A stretch of DNA of 48,170 nt, taken from NCBI GenBank assembly GCA_032718475.1, contig JAUCBJ010002933.1, forward strand, positions 1 to 48,170, in the 5' to 3' direction. Both the position numbers and the translations under genes were made by a program. Of this stretch, positions 10,335 to 20,998 are shown piece by piece. The notes below the pieces were generated by a model. It was given only the letters and a program-made list of their open reading frames with translations, was not told the origin of the DNA and did not search any database. The stretch's first letter is position 1, and each line of letters starts with the position of its first letter. Source of the stretch: Nemertoderma westbladi (taxonomy: Eukaryota > Xenacoelomorpha > Nemertodermatida > Nemertodermatidae).

Positions 10335-12190
10335 GATGATCATATAAATATATATGTTTATTGACGCTAGAGGAACATAATTAATTATAATAACAGCACC
10401 AGCACTGCAATACAATAATCCGATATTATATATCATTATGAATCCAAGGCTGTTTTTTCATTTTTTAAGCCTGTTATAATGTCATTAAATCCAAATAGTT
10501 GTCCCCAACATCACATTTGATATTGTTTGGTATCATTGCTAAATTTTTCATCAAAGAGGGATTGGCTGATAATAATAAAGACGGTGAGGGATTGTCTGAT
10601 AATAATAAAGGCACTTCTGAGATCATCATCATTGTTCAAGATTGATTTTGGAAAACTGTAAGCATTAAACTGTATACTTATCACTATAGACAAAGTCGTC
10701 ATCTACCGATCGAACCAAGACTAACTTGGACTTGACTTGAGTTTTAACTCCTTATTATTTAACTCCTATAACTCCTTATGACATGTCATGAGATAATGCT
10801 TCTCTGTCGAGTTGCTATTGGGCTATCCATTCGTGCTTTGAATGCTCAAGGTTTTTGTTCCCAGACTTGGTCCTGGATTCTGTTTAACTGGGAGTTAGCT
10901 GAGATTGCACTTCGGAAATTAGACTCTATTATGCAGTTGTGTGGACCAATCATGGCCCTGCAACAAAGACAGTAATTGAGACTTATAATAAGGGTGAAGG
11001 AAATTGTTCATTCATGCCTAGCCTGGAAACAAAAATGTGCAAAGGGGAGATTCTGAAGATAGGGGGGCCTAACTCGACTAGGCCCGAGGGCTGGTTGCAT
11101 ATGTTTGAGTTAATCTTGTGTCCGTCATCTGGTGTCATGATGACACGCAAGTGCTAACTTACAATTTGTCACCAGTATAGGACCTATCTTATATATATAC
11201 ACCCTAGGGCTACTTGGTTATCTTTAAGGGGAATGTATCATTCCAGGTTCAACAAATTGAATTTATTTTTTAATTGATTCTAAATCAAAATTCTTCCCTG
11301 ATTTTGATAATGAAGACCGTTTTGGAATAGCTTCTCTGGTTCTCGAGATATTAGGAGACAAATGAACCATAGATTTAGGGCTTTTCACAAATTTGTTCAT
11401 AGGACTCTAAATTTTGAAATTTAAAAAAAGTTAAAAGCTACTCAAAACATATTAAGTAATGAAATCAAATTTTTTTAAATAATATTTTTAATTTTAATAA
11501 TAATTATATTAATAATTAATAAAAAACATCATAGCATATAACAATATGCCAATTTTGGAGAAAAAATGGGTCTGGCATTCTCAATTTTGAAATTTAAAAT
11601 GTTAATTAAAAGATCATAAGTGATGATATTAAAAAAAGTTAAAAGCTACTTAAAACATAATAAGTAATGAAATCAAATTTTTTAATTCAATGTCAGTCAC
11701 TCAGGGTGTACCACAACCATCCACAGACAGTACACCACTACCCACTGCATTGACTAAGATGCTGCTATGTTCAACCTCTCAGAGGAGAGCATCAATGGCA
11801 TTACAAACAAATGCTGCTCTGTAAGAAACGTTTGTTGTTTTCCGTTTGTTAATTTGATCGCTTTATTATAAAACCACTCCTCCAACGTTGAGGAGGCAGA
11901 CAATTTATGTGTTGGGTTCTGATCTCGCCCAGTTCTTTGAGGTTGGATGACTGCTACAAGGTTCATGAAAGAATCCTGAATAAGGGAACAGAAGAAAACG
12001 AAACAGATAGGTTTTATAGATTGATTATAGGTATATATATATATAGGTATAGATTATAGGCTGATAGATTGCCATGGGCAATCCTCACCGAAGTGGCATG
12101 CAGCGTCATCGTGTCCGCTTCGGCGTCAGCACCAGGAGAGGCTTGGAGTAAGTTATATAGATAATATTATTATTTTACCGCTACTTTAAT
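10335..12190. other. Intergenic, with a repeated 57-bp AT-rich word
   Basis: No gene is recognised. An AT-rich segment at 11418-11474 (containing AAAGTTAAAAGCTACTCAAA) recurs with few changes at 11631-11687 in the same orientation. A TA-repeat lies near 12035-12052. Confidence 0.4.
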
Positions 12191-12191
12191 G

Positions 12192-12300
12192 TATCCCCCC
12201 CCCCCCGACCCCCCAATCACATTAATTATTGTATAGTATACTGTGGTACCTACACAGGTGAGGTACACTGGACGCCCCCCCCCCCCCCCCCCCCCCATTC
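12192..12300. repeat. Two poly-C tracts
   Basis: A C12GAC6 tract lies near 12195 and an uninterrupted run of more than 20 C near 12276-12296, 60 bp apart. The length of such runs is often unreliable in assemblies. Confidence 0.8.
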
Positions 12301-12620
12301 ACATGTCAATATGTAGCAACGCAGTCAGGGCGAGCTTTAGTGCACAATTATAATTAGAAAATAGGCCAACATTTAATTTCTGTCTGTCCGTCTGTAATGA
12401 AAAATTTATTCGTAAATAACTTTTGAAGATTTTAACCGTTTTCAACTAAATTTTATATGGCTTTTATAATTTTATATTCTAAATTCTATGGGCCACTGAC
12501 GCCCATAGAGATTACACAGATATAACTAGAACTATAGAATATTATAAAAAAAAGGACAAGGATGTTCCCCCCAACCATTGTACTACTTCAATCAATGAAT
12601 TTAAAAAGAACAAAACACAA

Positions 12621-12728
12621 GCAAACTTAAGTCAAAGAGAAAAGAAAATGAAGCCCTCACCATCTGGCTATAAAGCAAACTTAAGTCAAAGAGAAAAGAA
12701 AATGAAGCCCTCACCATCTGGCTATATA
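12621..12728 (+). repeat. 54-bp tandem duplication in the BEL Pol tail
   Basis: The segment starting GCAAACTTAAGTCAAAG at 12621 is repeated at 12675. On the minus strand it gives a duplicated peptide (YSQMVRASFSFLFDLSLL). It marks the point where recognisable Pol coding ends. Confidence 0.85.
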
Positions 12729-14340
12729 TCTCCTCAGCTTCCGAATCTCCTCCTTCCTCCTCTAGTGCTACTTCCCCTGAGCCCAGGTCCACCTTCTTCA
12801 TCGGTGGCCAGGCTGTCCTGTTGTTCAGGAATTGTGGCCCGTGCTGCCACAGTACTTCCTTCTTCAAGAAAGTAGGGCGTGCCACGCCCCTCGATAACAA
12901 GTCCGCTGGGTTCTCATCCATTGGGCATTAGTGCCACCTTTCCAATTCCGTCGTTGCTCCTATTTCGTCCACCCTATTTGCGACGAATATAGGGTATCTC
13001 GTCCTTTCATTGTGTAGCCAACCAAGCACTACCATGGAGTCCGTCCAGTAGTGTGTTTCCACTATGTTGGGAATAGCGTCCATCAAGTAGGCTGTGGCCC
13101 TAACTCCTAACCTCGCAGCTGTCAACTCGAATTTCAGAACTGATGCTGAATCTGGCGGTGTCGACTTCGCTTTGCTGAATGCGAGTCTGGGCTTGTGAGC
13201 CCCCTCTCGTTGTACTAAGTAGAGTGCCGCTCCGTATGCCTCTAATGACGCGTCGGAGAACATATGTAGATCCAGATTCGTCATGTCCCCATCCGGGAAA
13301 TACACACGTGGCATGCTGTATGTTCCCATCTGCTCTAAACTCTCTGTCCACTTGCACCACTGCTTGCTGATCTCTTCCGGTACCTCTGTGTCCCACTCGT
13401 CCTTTAGCTTGTATACCTTCTTAAGTATTTGCTTCCCCGTGACTAGTAATGGGGATGCTAGGCCTAAGGGATCGTATATCCTTGCTATGTACAATACATA
13501 GCCCCTCTTTGTGTGGATGTCTGCCCCCTCCAGGCTTAACTGGTACTTCAACTCGTCTGTCTCTCGGTTCCACACGATCCCTAATGCCTTCTGTTGGGAC
13601 TCTACCCTTTTGTTCACCATGTCCTGTCCCTTGGCTGTCGTGGGATTACCCATGGTCGACTCTGGCCTCCTATCCTCTATGGCTTTCATGAACTCTTGCG
13701 AGCTGGATTGGAACTTGGTTAGGTTAAACCAGGATCCTTTTAGGATGTCGCGAACCTCGCGCCCCGTATCCAGTAGTTCCTTAACCGTATTTCCAGACTC
13801 CATCCCGTCGTCTACATAGAAGCTGCGTCGAATCATATCGACGGCTTTGGCGCTATATTTATCTTCCTTCCCTTCTACCGTGTCCCTCACGGCCACAGTC
13901 GTCGTGAAAGAGGATGACTTGGCCCCCATATTCTGTACTACCATCTTGTACATCGGTATTGTTGTCGCCGTTGTACCATAGGAAGTGCTGACTGTCGCTA
14001 TCCTCTTCCGTTACACGGACTTGGTTGAACATGCCTTCGATGTCGCAGGTGAAGGCGTGTTTCCCGTTCCTGAATCTGAGTAGGACCTCGATCCCTGAGT
14101 TATAGATATTGGGACCCTCCAACAGATAATCGTTTAGGCATTTGCCGTTGGTCTTAGCCGATGCGTCAACTACCATCCGCAGTTTACCTTTCTTTGGATC
14201 TAGAGCCACGTGGAGTGGCAGGTAATAGGTCCTGTCCGTGTTTGGTTCATCGACCGGTAACTCTACGGCCCATCCTTTCTCGACATACTTCCTAATCGTC
14301 TTATGATTGTACTCATTCTTTTCGGGGCTGCTGCGCGAAG
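12729..14340 (-). pseudogene. BEL/Pao Pol fragment (reverse transcriptase and RNase H)
   Basis: Read from high to low coordinates, this is the middle of a BEL/Pao polyprotein. It contains the RT N-terminus (NEYNHKTIRKYVEKGWAVEL, then RMVVDASAKT and FTCDIEGMFNQV). After a one-base frameshift near 13955 come the AKSSSF block and the catalytic FYVDDG (13802-13819). The A17/RNase H part follows (YDPLGLASPLL, FSDASLEAYGAALY near 13250, YWTDSMVVLGW and VANRVDEIG). A TAA at 12928-12930 interrupts the frame just before DENPADLLSRG. Integrase and Gag are absent. The upstream side continues in frame into unrelated RT-like sequence. Confidence 0.85.
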
Positions 14341-15019
14341 GTCCCACGAACGTCAACGCTTCTTCTGGCCATTCCATTCTTTTTTCATCTTTCATTATAT
14401 ACCTTATTTCGTCTTCTTTCATTACACCTTTTTTGTAAATCGATTTACCATTCCTGTATTGACAGTATTTCAAATGATGCACTTTTTCCGCTTCAGCAAA
14501 GAAGTGTGATTCAATATTTGGGCATTGAATAATCTTTTGATTTGGATGATTTTTTCGACATTTTCTTATATGTCTGACGAATCCTCTCTTGTGTTTCTTA
14601 ATCATCTTGTGTTTCACAGATGATGGTCCAAAATAACCATTCAATGAAATATATACATTATAAATATCATTCCTATGTACTTTAGTCTTCACTTCATTAT
14701 TCATACATATATCATCATGTCTCAAACGGTCCAGGAAATCACGTGGGTAGCCAGATACAAAACAATCAGTTAGATATCTGTCTCTCGCCTTATTATATTC
14801 AATAGTATCTCCGGTTAAACGCCAAAACCTAGTCAGTTTACCTTTCTCCACTGATTGTAAAAGGTGGTTACTATGGAAACTATTATAAGGTATTGGTAGT
14901 TTGTGGGATAAGGGTTTGAAAAATACACTAGTATTAATGAGTCCATTATTGGGGTTGTGTTTAAGGTTTAGGTCTAGGAAGACTCTATATGAGTTGGAAA
15001 AATCAAAAGTAAAACCCAA
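14341..15019 (-). pseudogene. Penelope-like RT tail fused in frame to BEL RT
   Basis: The first 100 codons of a 386-codon frame carry features of the C-terminal RT region of Penelope-like elements: YRVFLDLNLKHNP, FFKPLSHKLPIPYNSFHSNH, then TRFWRLTGDTIEYNKARDRY and a GYPRDFLDRL block. About 115 Lys/His-rich codons follow (HKMIKKHKRGFVRHIRKC; QCPNIESHFFAEAEKVHHLK) that I cannot place, and then the BEL RT begins near 14340. No GIY-YIG endonuclease motif is present. The fusion stays open for more than 1.1 kb, so it is either a fairly recent join or chance. The Penelope assignment rests on pattern memory. Confidence 0.5.
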
Positions 15020-15318
15020 AGTATTGCTACTATAGTAATAGTACTATAGTAATTGCCATATTTAATTTATTTTATTTATTTTATTTAATTGCCTACTTTA
15101 ACCCTTTGCATACTGATTCAAAAATAAAGTGTCCTGCGAGAATCCTTATATTTTCACAGGTGTTATTTTCGAACTAAGTAAAATCTATATATAATACTTT
15201 AGTGCATGAAGCTATGGTAGACCAAAAGGAACATATTATTTTGATAAATTTTTCTGGGCCATTGCCCTTTGGTTGACATTAAATGTTTGACGTACTAGGT
15301 ATTTCATGCAGCGCCATA

Positions 15319-15433
15319 CATGACATACTTAGTATGTATATCAGCGCACTTGCATGATATACATAGTATGTATATTAGTGCTCTTGCATGATATACTAGG
15401 TATGCATAGCAGTCCTCTTGTATGACATACTGG
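15319..15433 (+). repeat. 34-bp tandem repeat, 3.4 copies
   Basis: Units begin at 15319, 15353, 15387 and 15421 (partial) with CATGAYATAC. They share the core TAGTATGTATA and a variable end such as AGTGCTCTTG. The array lies inside the 3' non-coding part of the piggyBac-like element. Confidence 0.85.
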
Positions 15434-15637
15434 AGCGCATTCCGATGTCTCTTATACTGTAATACCCCATGTTGTTAGATCAAAAACTAAGGAGAAAATT
15501 GCATTATCTTGAATATAATATGAATATAGCCAACTGAGCCTATCCCAACATATAATATGATAAAAATATGATATATTATCAACTGAGATAACACTGAGAC
15601 AATGAGTGATCTTGCCACTATACACACACAGTCCACA

Positions 15638-15838
15638 CTATGCCTTATTTGTATCAATATGATAACGCTGGAAACAGTTACCAATACAAAGACCATGCTT
15701 GTCTGTGCAGGTTTGGCATTGAAATCTGGATACTTTACGTACCCCTTTGGTGAAACATACTCGGCAGCATTTTTGGGGCCTTTGGACATTCTCTGTAGGT
15801 AGGATTTTCATTACAGTAGGGTTGGGGGAATCTAGCAC
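15638..15838 (-). pseudogene. piggyBac transposase C-terminal Cys-rich domain
   Basis: The peptide has the C-terminal zinc-binding pattern of piggyBac transposases: CCRVCFTKGVRKVSRFQC, QTC, HGLCIGNCF and a closing RYH. In intact enzymes this domain binds the transposon ends next to the DDD nuclease core. Upstream sequence in this frame no longer looks like the family and frames are broken, so only the last 45 or so residues can be trusted. Confidence 0.75.
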
Positions 15839-16024
15839 TTTTCCGAAATTTGAAAAATGCCAGGCATCTTTGCCATTTTTTTATGAGGAATCCGAATTCG
15901 TTGGAATTTTGGACTAAAAATGTTCCTAGATGGTGGTGACATGGCACTTTTTGAAATTGAGACAAACTGGGTGTCAAAAATAGCTTTTTTTGTTTACAAA
16001 AGGAAATAACATGACTAAATTCAT

Positions 16025-16345
16025 ATGATAATTGTTGGTTCTATGGTTTTCTGGGTTGCTGAATCCAAATATGATGTCAAAGTTATAGGAAGGATGTTGT
16101 ATTTATGTAGGGTTGAAAGGGGGTACAAAACTATGAGCAAAGATGCTGCTAGTGAAATAGTAGCTCAAGAATTTGTTCATGATTGGATTGCAAAAAATGT
16201 CTATCCTAGAACAGTACGATCTGCTGCTAAGCAGATAGCAGCAGATTTTAAGTCGTTTAAAGCACTCCGAAGGGAAGAAAGGCGGACGTTTAGAAAAAAC
16301 GTGATAAAATGGGTTAAAAAGCTGAATAATTTAATATTAAGATGA
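16025..16345 (+). CDS. Hypothetical basic protein fragment
   Basis: This is an open frame of 106 codons. The second half is Lys/Arg-rich and probably helical (EIVAQEFVHDWIAKNVYPRT, then RREERRTFRKNV and KWVKKLNN). It weakly recalls N-terminal segments of uncharacterised transposon-linked animal proteins. I do not recognise a function. It sits just upstream of a BEL RT fragment in the same orientation. Confidence 0.25.
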   Translation: MIIVGSMVFWVAESKYDVKVIGRMLYLCRVERGYKTMSKDAASEIVAQEFVHDWIAKNVYPRTVRSAAKQIAADFKSFKALRREERRTFRKNVIKWVKKLNNLILR

Positions 16346-16374
16346 CAAGTAATGCATATGACATACGTTCGGAG

Positions 16375-16800
16375 AGCCATCAGATCCATGCATTGGCCGA
16401 GGACTGCGATAGTCTGCGCTTTCTTTGGTATCCAAAAAAAGGATCTATCAGTTGAGCCAACCACATACCAGATGAAAGTGCGGATTTTCGGGGCCCGAGA
16501 TAGCCAGGACGGTGCACTGTTTGTCCTTAAAGAAACAGCAAAGAGACAAGCAGATAAGTTTGCTGCCGATGTAATACACACAGTCCAACACGACTTTTAC
16601 GCAGATGATGGCTTAAAGAGCTGTGTCACTGAGGAGCAAGCCATTAACATAGCTCACAACTTACAGGACTGCTTAGTGGGTGGCGGATTTAAACTGAAGA
16701 AGTTTGTATCCAACTCTGCCGCACTTGTTGAATCTTTCCCAGAGGAAGAACGTGGGAGTGGTAATATCGAACTCGAGTTCGAGCCAATGTCTGTTTCCAA
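16375..16800 (+). pseudogene. BEL/Pao RT fragment
   Basis: After a frameshift near 16430 (the preceding frame gives DCDSLRFLWYPKK), the reading shows TTYQMKVRIFGARDS, a truncated helix, then HDFYADDGLKSC near 16600. This is the BEL/Pao RT catalytic box with YADD where YVDD or YMDD is usual. The end of the match is GGFKLKKFVSNSAALVE. RT N-terminus, RNase H and integrase are missing. Orientation and sequence differ from the fragment at 12.7-14.3 kb, so it is a different subfamily. Confidence 0.75.
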
Positions 16801-16909
16801 GGTTCCTGGACGAGTTTACAGTGGATACGAGTATCCATCTACCATATATCAATCAGCAGTTACTCTCATAGTTTCGAGAGTTTGCATAGTTCTAAAGGTC
16901 GTTCATTAG

Positions 16910-17540
16910 TCTCTGCTTAGGAAAATTATTTTAAGACAAAACAGGACGAGCTCAACAAGGCTATGAAGGAGAAGAGTATTGTAAAACTAAAGATGTCATA
17001 CTTAACTTAAATATCCCTCGTTAGAAGGTTTACAAATGGCAGTTAAAGTGTGTAAGGGCAAACTGGAATGGATCTCTGTTTCTACAACTAGATTATCACA
17101 AACTGATAGCATCGCCTTCATTCATACATTTTTTGGGAAAGATGGTGTTCGTATATCTAATATCATAAATCATATTTTCGATTTTTAAGAGCCACCCTAG
17201 CAGCTATTCCCCGGCATTTAGCTTGCAGTAATTCAATATGAGCCTAGTTTTATATGTGGTTGGTTAGTTATTAACACAACTAATTTGAGACAGCTTTAAG
17301 ACAACCTCTAACCGGAATTATTTTGATATCGTCCTACATTTTCACATTGTAGATTGTTATTTTAGTATGATATTCACCCGATGTATTGTAGTAAGAACTG
17401 TATCTGACAGTCTATTATTTATTATTATACTGTAGGACAATCTACATTAGGTCCATCTCAGTAATTCTTTTTAAGGGTAAATCTTTACGACCTCTGCATA
17501 GCTCCTAGTAGTTCTTAGTTCAACTACTTAAAAGTAAGAA
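16910..17540. other. AT-rich intergenic DNA
   Basis: I see no gene, repeat array or recognisable element end in this stretch. Confidence 0.4.
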
Positions 17541-17676
17541 CCACCCATCATTCCATGACAGAGATAGTTAAGAATATCGTATTGGGTTATTTCAACTCTG
17601 CATCATATTTCAAGGGGAAGCCATTCATTTCTAAGGTCAACTGGACAAGCGCAAATGATTGCATCAAACTGATAAG

Positions 17677-18340
17677 TCAACGACAACTCGTGAAATTAAT
17701 CAATAGTAAGTACAGGTGTGGAATGAAGGATTTCACAAGAAACAGGGCATCTGCCAGAGTCTTATCATCAAACTCAATCATTGAGTTTACCTCCTTCTCC
17801 TGTCTCTCTAGGGATGACCAAAGGGTGATAGTTTTGCGGAAGCTCTTGATAGCCTCTCTGGCCAAGGAGATCTTGGATCATAGGTGAGATGATATTTCAT
17901 CTGCACCAGTTGATCCACTTCAGGTGGCCATCTAAACTTTCACCCTTTATTCCACATTTCTCACGCTCCTCTACCATCACCAACTTCTACTGCCCAATAT
18001 CACAGACTGACAGTTCTACAAAACCCTGATCAGTGGTGCCCAACTGCATCTGAACCTGGAATTCAATAGTAGCAAACGTGTTGAGGTTTTGCTTGACATA
18101 TTTTTGACTGTTACGTTGATCCTCCTCAATGGAGTCCTTCCATTTCTGGAGAACCTGTACATGGGTCGGATCAAACCTTAGGTAAAATCATGTATTGCAA
18201 GCTTGCTCTTAACCGATTGTGCACCCCAGTCATAGTCAGTTGTGACACCCACCTCTTCGCAATCACTATCATCATCAATAACTCTGAGGCAGTTAGGAGG
18301 TGGTATGATCTCTCCTTCACTATCAGCATCATCTGAGGCA
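17677..18340 (-). pseudogene. Unrecognised degenerate coding region, part 2
   Basis: On the minus strand, blocks of protein-like sequence follow each other with frame breaks: an acidic block (DDADSEGEIIPPP, DDDSDCEEVGVTT) near 18240-18330, a helical block (VQVLQKWKDSIEEDQRNS, NTFATIEFQVQMQLGTTDQG) near 18030-18180, and AREAIKSFRKTITLWSSLER with LADALFLVKSFIPH at 17677-17865. Order and strand agree with the C2H2-containing frame at 18780-19169, so all may be one decayed gene or transposon ORF. I do not recognise the family. Confidence 0.4.
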
Positions 18341-18350
18341 TAACAAAAAC

Positions 18351-18662
18351 TCAGGTTCCTCCTACAACCTTTGTCCTCAAGGACAGAGTCGCTTCAAGGA
18401 TGACTGAACAATGGGTAGTAGGGGAAGGCAAGTTTATCATTGAAGGTGATGCTGAAAGTGAAGGAAGATCTACAGCAATCTGCCCCTCATTAAGGTCTCC
18501 GTTGCCAATACCAGCGGGGCTGGTTGCAGTCGCAGTACTGGTAATAGTCTGACTAGGCCTACAACTTGCAGCATAACCGCTATTAGTGGAACTAGTAGTT
18601 CCCAAGCTAGTGGCACTAACAGTGGTACTGATTGGCACACTAGATGGAGCTAGAAGTACCAC
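18351..18662 (-). pseudogene. Unrecognised Ser/Thr-rich frame, part of the same decayed gene
   Basis: The 103 codons are rich in S, T, A and P (ISTTVSATSLGTTSSTNSGY) and look like a disordered linker. The frame lies between the C2H2-containing frame and the acidic block on the same strand. It may be the middle of one broken ORF or unrelated low-complexity sequence. Confidence 0.3.
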
Positions 18663-18779
18663 AAATATCAGCTACCAAAACCCCAGCACAAGCAATGGAG
18701 CCTCTGATACCACTACCTGCCTGACTTCCTACATTTCTATATTTTATAAAGTCATTGCCTCTTAATGATATAACTTTGT

Positions 18780-19169
18780 TTAGCCCTTATCACCTTTTTT
18801 ACCTAGCCACGAAATAACCCAATCAGACAATACTTCAGCCCCCGCCCCAACATTGTTTGCACCCATAATTTGCCTAACTACTGTATAAATAGAATCTTCT
18901 AGATTATTGATGACCTTTGTAGATTTAGATTGGGACTGTGCTTCTTTAAATTCTTGCATTCGTAGTTTGGATTCTTCCTTACTTAAATTATGAACTTTCT
19001 GAAGATGTGTAGGGAGGTACTTCTGTGGCCTAGTGGGATCGCAGATAGTGCAGTCGTATATATAGCGGATTGGTTTCGAAGGAATAACTTTGGAGGGTCC
19101 AGTGCCAGTTGGGGTAGAATCATCTGAATCAGAATAAGACTTTAGATAAGAAAGAATGGAGAGTGAAAA
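18780..19169 (-). pseudogene. Unrecognised ORF with a single C2H2-like finger
   Basis: A minus-strand frame stays open for about 130 codons and ends at TAA 18780-18782. It begins in Ser/Asp-rich sequence (YLKSYSDSDDSTPTGTGPSK). It then has a zinc-finger pattern C-x2-C-x11-H-x4-H (YDCTICDPT, LPTHLQKVH) and a Lys/Glu/Gln-rich helix, and ends with GAEVLSDWVISWLGKKG. Its only methionines are late, so a start is probably in an upstream exon or lost. A lone divergent finger followed by helices is common in transposon-encoded proteins. The exact family is unknown. Confidence 0.45.
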
Positions 19170-19218
19170 AAGCCTATTCCTAAACCTATTCTTAAAACCT
19201 ATTCTAGGTAGGTGGGGT

Positions 19219-19985
19219 GCAGTGCCGGATTAAGCCTCAGATGGCCCTAAGGCACATTTTAGTAATTTCCAAAAATGGCCCGAAAATTGATATTTTTCCG
19301 CAAACCCTTTCAAAAGAAAAGCTGCTAAAAACAACTGAAATTGTGAAAATGTTGCGAAGGAAATATCAAGTTTTTTTGTCGGATTACTGCGTGCAAATAA
19401 GTACTAAGTACTTTAATAATAAGTACTTCGCAAAAATAGTTTTCATCAAGAATTTTGAACATTACTAAACGGCATATTATGCCTATAAATCCTTTGCTAT
19501 AAAATGTGTAATGGTTTTGGTAGAACTTCCGAAGCTTTAATTTTTAATATATCAATGGGGGACCATTACCCCAAATCTATTTGTTTTATTTATAAAGCTA
19601 CTATTCTGAAACTTTAATACAATTATCTGTGATCTTATATATACTATTAAATAGCTAGCTTCATAAACTCTTTGTTCGAAAAATATGGGACTTTTTGAGC
19701 AGGTCGGTTTTTTCAAAAATTCTATAAATTTGTGGCATTTCTATGTAAATTAGCTCATGTTTAAGGATCTGTAATACCCTGCATTTAAGTTCTTGGTCCA
19801 AGACTTTGGTAAAATGGACCTAAAAAATGTAGGCTATTTTCTATGATGATTTTAGCACAAAATTATTGTTTTTGAAAAATTTAGGGGGGTTTTAGTATTT
19901 CCGGGCTATATTTTGAGAATAAATATTTTGTGATAGACAAAGTGTAACAGTTACAAAATCGGTTCTAGAAGATCCAATGGCCATG
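19219..19985 (+). other. AT-rich DNA starting with a possible hAT-type terminus
   Basis: The sequence CAGTGCCGGATTAAGCCTC at 19219 resembles the CAG(T/G)GCCGGATTAA ends of many hAT elements. No matching end or target duplication was found, so this is a weak call. The rest is AT-rich and shows no gene. Confidence 0.3.
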
Positions 19986-19991
19986 TTTTAA

Positions 19992-20864
19992 CCCTTTCCG
20001 GCCGACTGTATATTTTTGTATACACTGAATTTATTTCACTACGAATTGCATAATTTTAACTAATTATAGTTGGTTTCATCCAATTGAGGCACTATCACAC
20101 TTCCCTTACTTATAAATTACCGATTCTGATTGGATAATTGTAGTAGAAGGCTTCAATGAACGAACGATTTTAGATGCCGTGTTTTCAGGTATTGACATGA
20201 TGACTACCTGGCATAGGAAAGATGGTTATTTAAATGCTTTGGCAAAGCGATATTGAGAATTTTGATTGGGTATTCCAAAGATGGATTGTCCAATGAGATA
20301 ATAATACTTCCAGAATAAACTTTACAGTACAGGTAGGCTGGTTATTGATAAACCACTGTATACATTTGTCTACGTTAGGTTTATACAGTTGGGGAGTAGA
20401 AGTGGTGCAGCCACAGTTGTGGAGTAGATGTGGTGCAGCACCGTTGGGGAGTAGATGTGATTCAGCCATCGTTTGTGTGATGTGGTGCTTCCACCATTGG
20501 GGTGTGTGTAGGCCTAGATGTTGTGGTGCAGCCACCATGGGGAGTAGATGTTGAGCATAGGATAGTAGAGGTGATGTAGCCACCATTGTGGATAGATCTG
20601 GTGCAGTCGCCATTGGAGAGTAGATGTGGAACAGCCTTCATTGGGGAGTAGATGTGGCGTAGCCACCATAGGGGTGTAGATGTTGACCATTGGGCCTTGG
20701 GAGTAGATGTGATGCAGCCACTATTGGGGAGTAGATGTGGTACATCCACCACCGTAGGGGTGTAGATATGGTGCAGCCACCATTGGAGAGTAAATCTGGC
20801 GCACCCACCATTGGGGACCAACCAATTTTTTTTCCTAAATTAAATTAATTCAGGCCGGAAAGGG
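19992..20864. mobile_element. 873-bp non-autonomous inverted-repeat element
   Basis: The ends are 12-bp inverted repeats, CCCTTTCCGGCC (19992-20003) and GGCCGGAAAGGG (20853-20864). Both are flanked by TTTTAA in direct orientation (19986-19991, 20865-20870). The termini recall piggyBac ends, but a strict TTAA next to both ends is not seen on the right. There is no coding sequence; roughly half the element is minisatellite. Confidence 0.65.
20390..20822 (+). repeat. About 30-bp minisatellite inside the short element
   Basis: Imperfect units of the type GTAGATGTGGTGCAGCCACC followed by ATTGGGGA repeat some 13 times with variable length. Open frames read through it in several frames (Cys/His/Thr-rich), and I treat those as by-products. 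Confidence 0.75.
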
Positions 20865-20998
20865 TTTTAAAAAACCAACGATAGTAGTACTAAAGCTGCA
20901 GAGCATTTTGGTATATGTTTGATGGAAATCGAGTAAAAAATAAAATAGTAGTAGGGAATTTAGTGATGAAAAAAAGTCAAAATTGACAACCTGAGAAA

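Larger units (their letters stand above)
15098..15850 (-). mobile_element. piggyBac-like element, 3' part
   Basis: A minus-strand piggyBac C-terminal coding piece is followed on its 3' side by non-coding sequence and then by a candidate terminus: CCCTTTGCATACTGA read outward from TTAA at 15098-15101. TTAA flanks and CCCT-type ends are typical of piggyBac elements. The 5' end and the catalytic part are not found; sequence past 15850 is unrecognised. Confidence 0.6.

Noticed and set aside
12061-12150. Short exon with ATG and a GTAAGT-like donor at 12150
   Set aside because: Only about 25 codons, no similarity, and no acceptor partner could be supported.
20230-20821. Cys/His/Thr-rich ORFs
   Set aside because: They are read-through of the 30-bp minisatellite.
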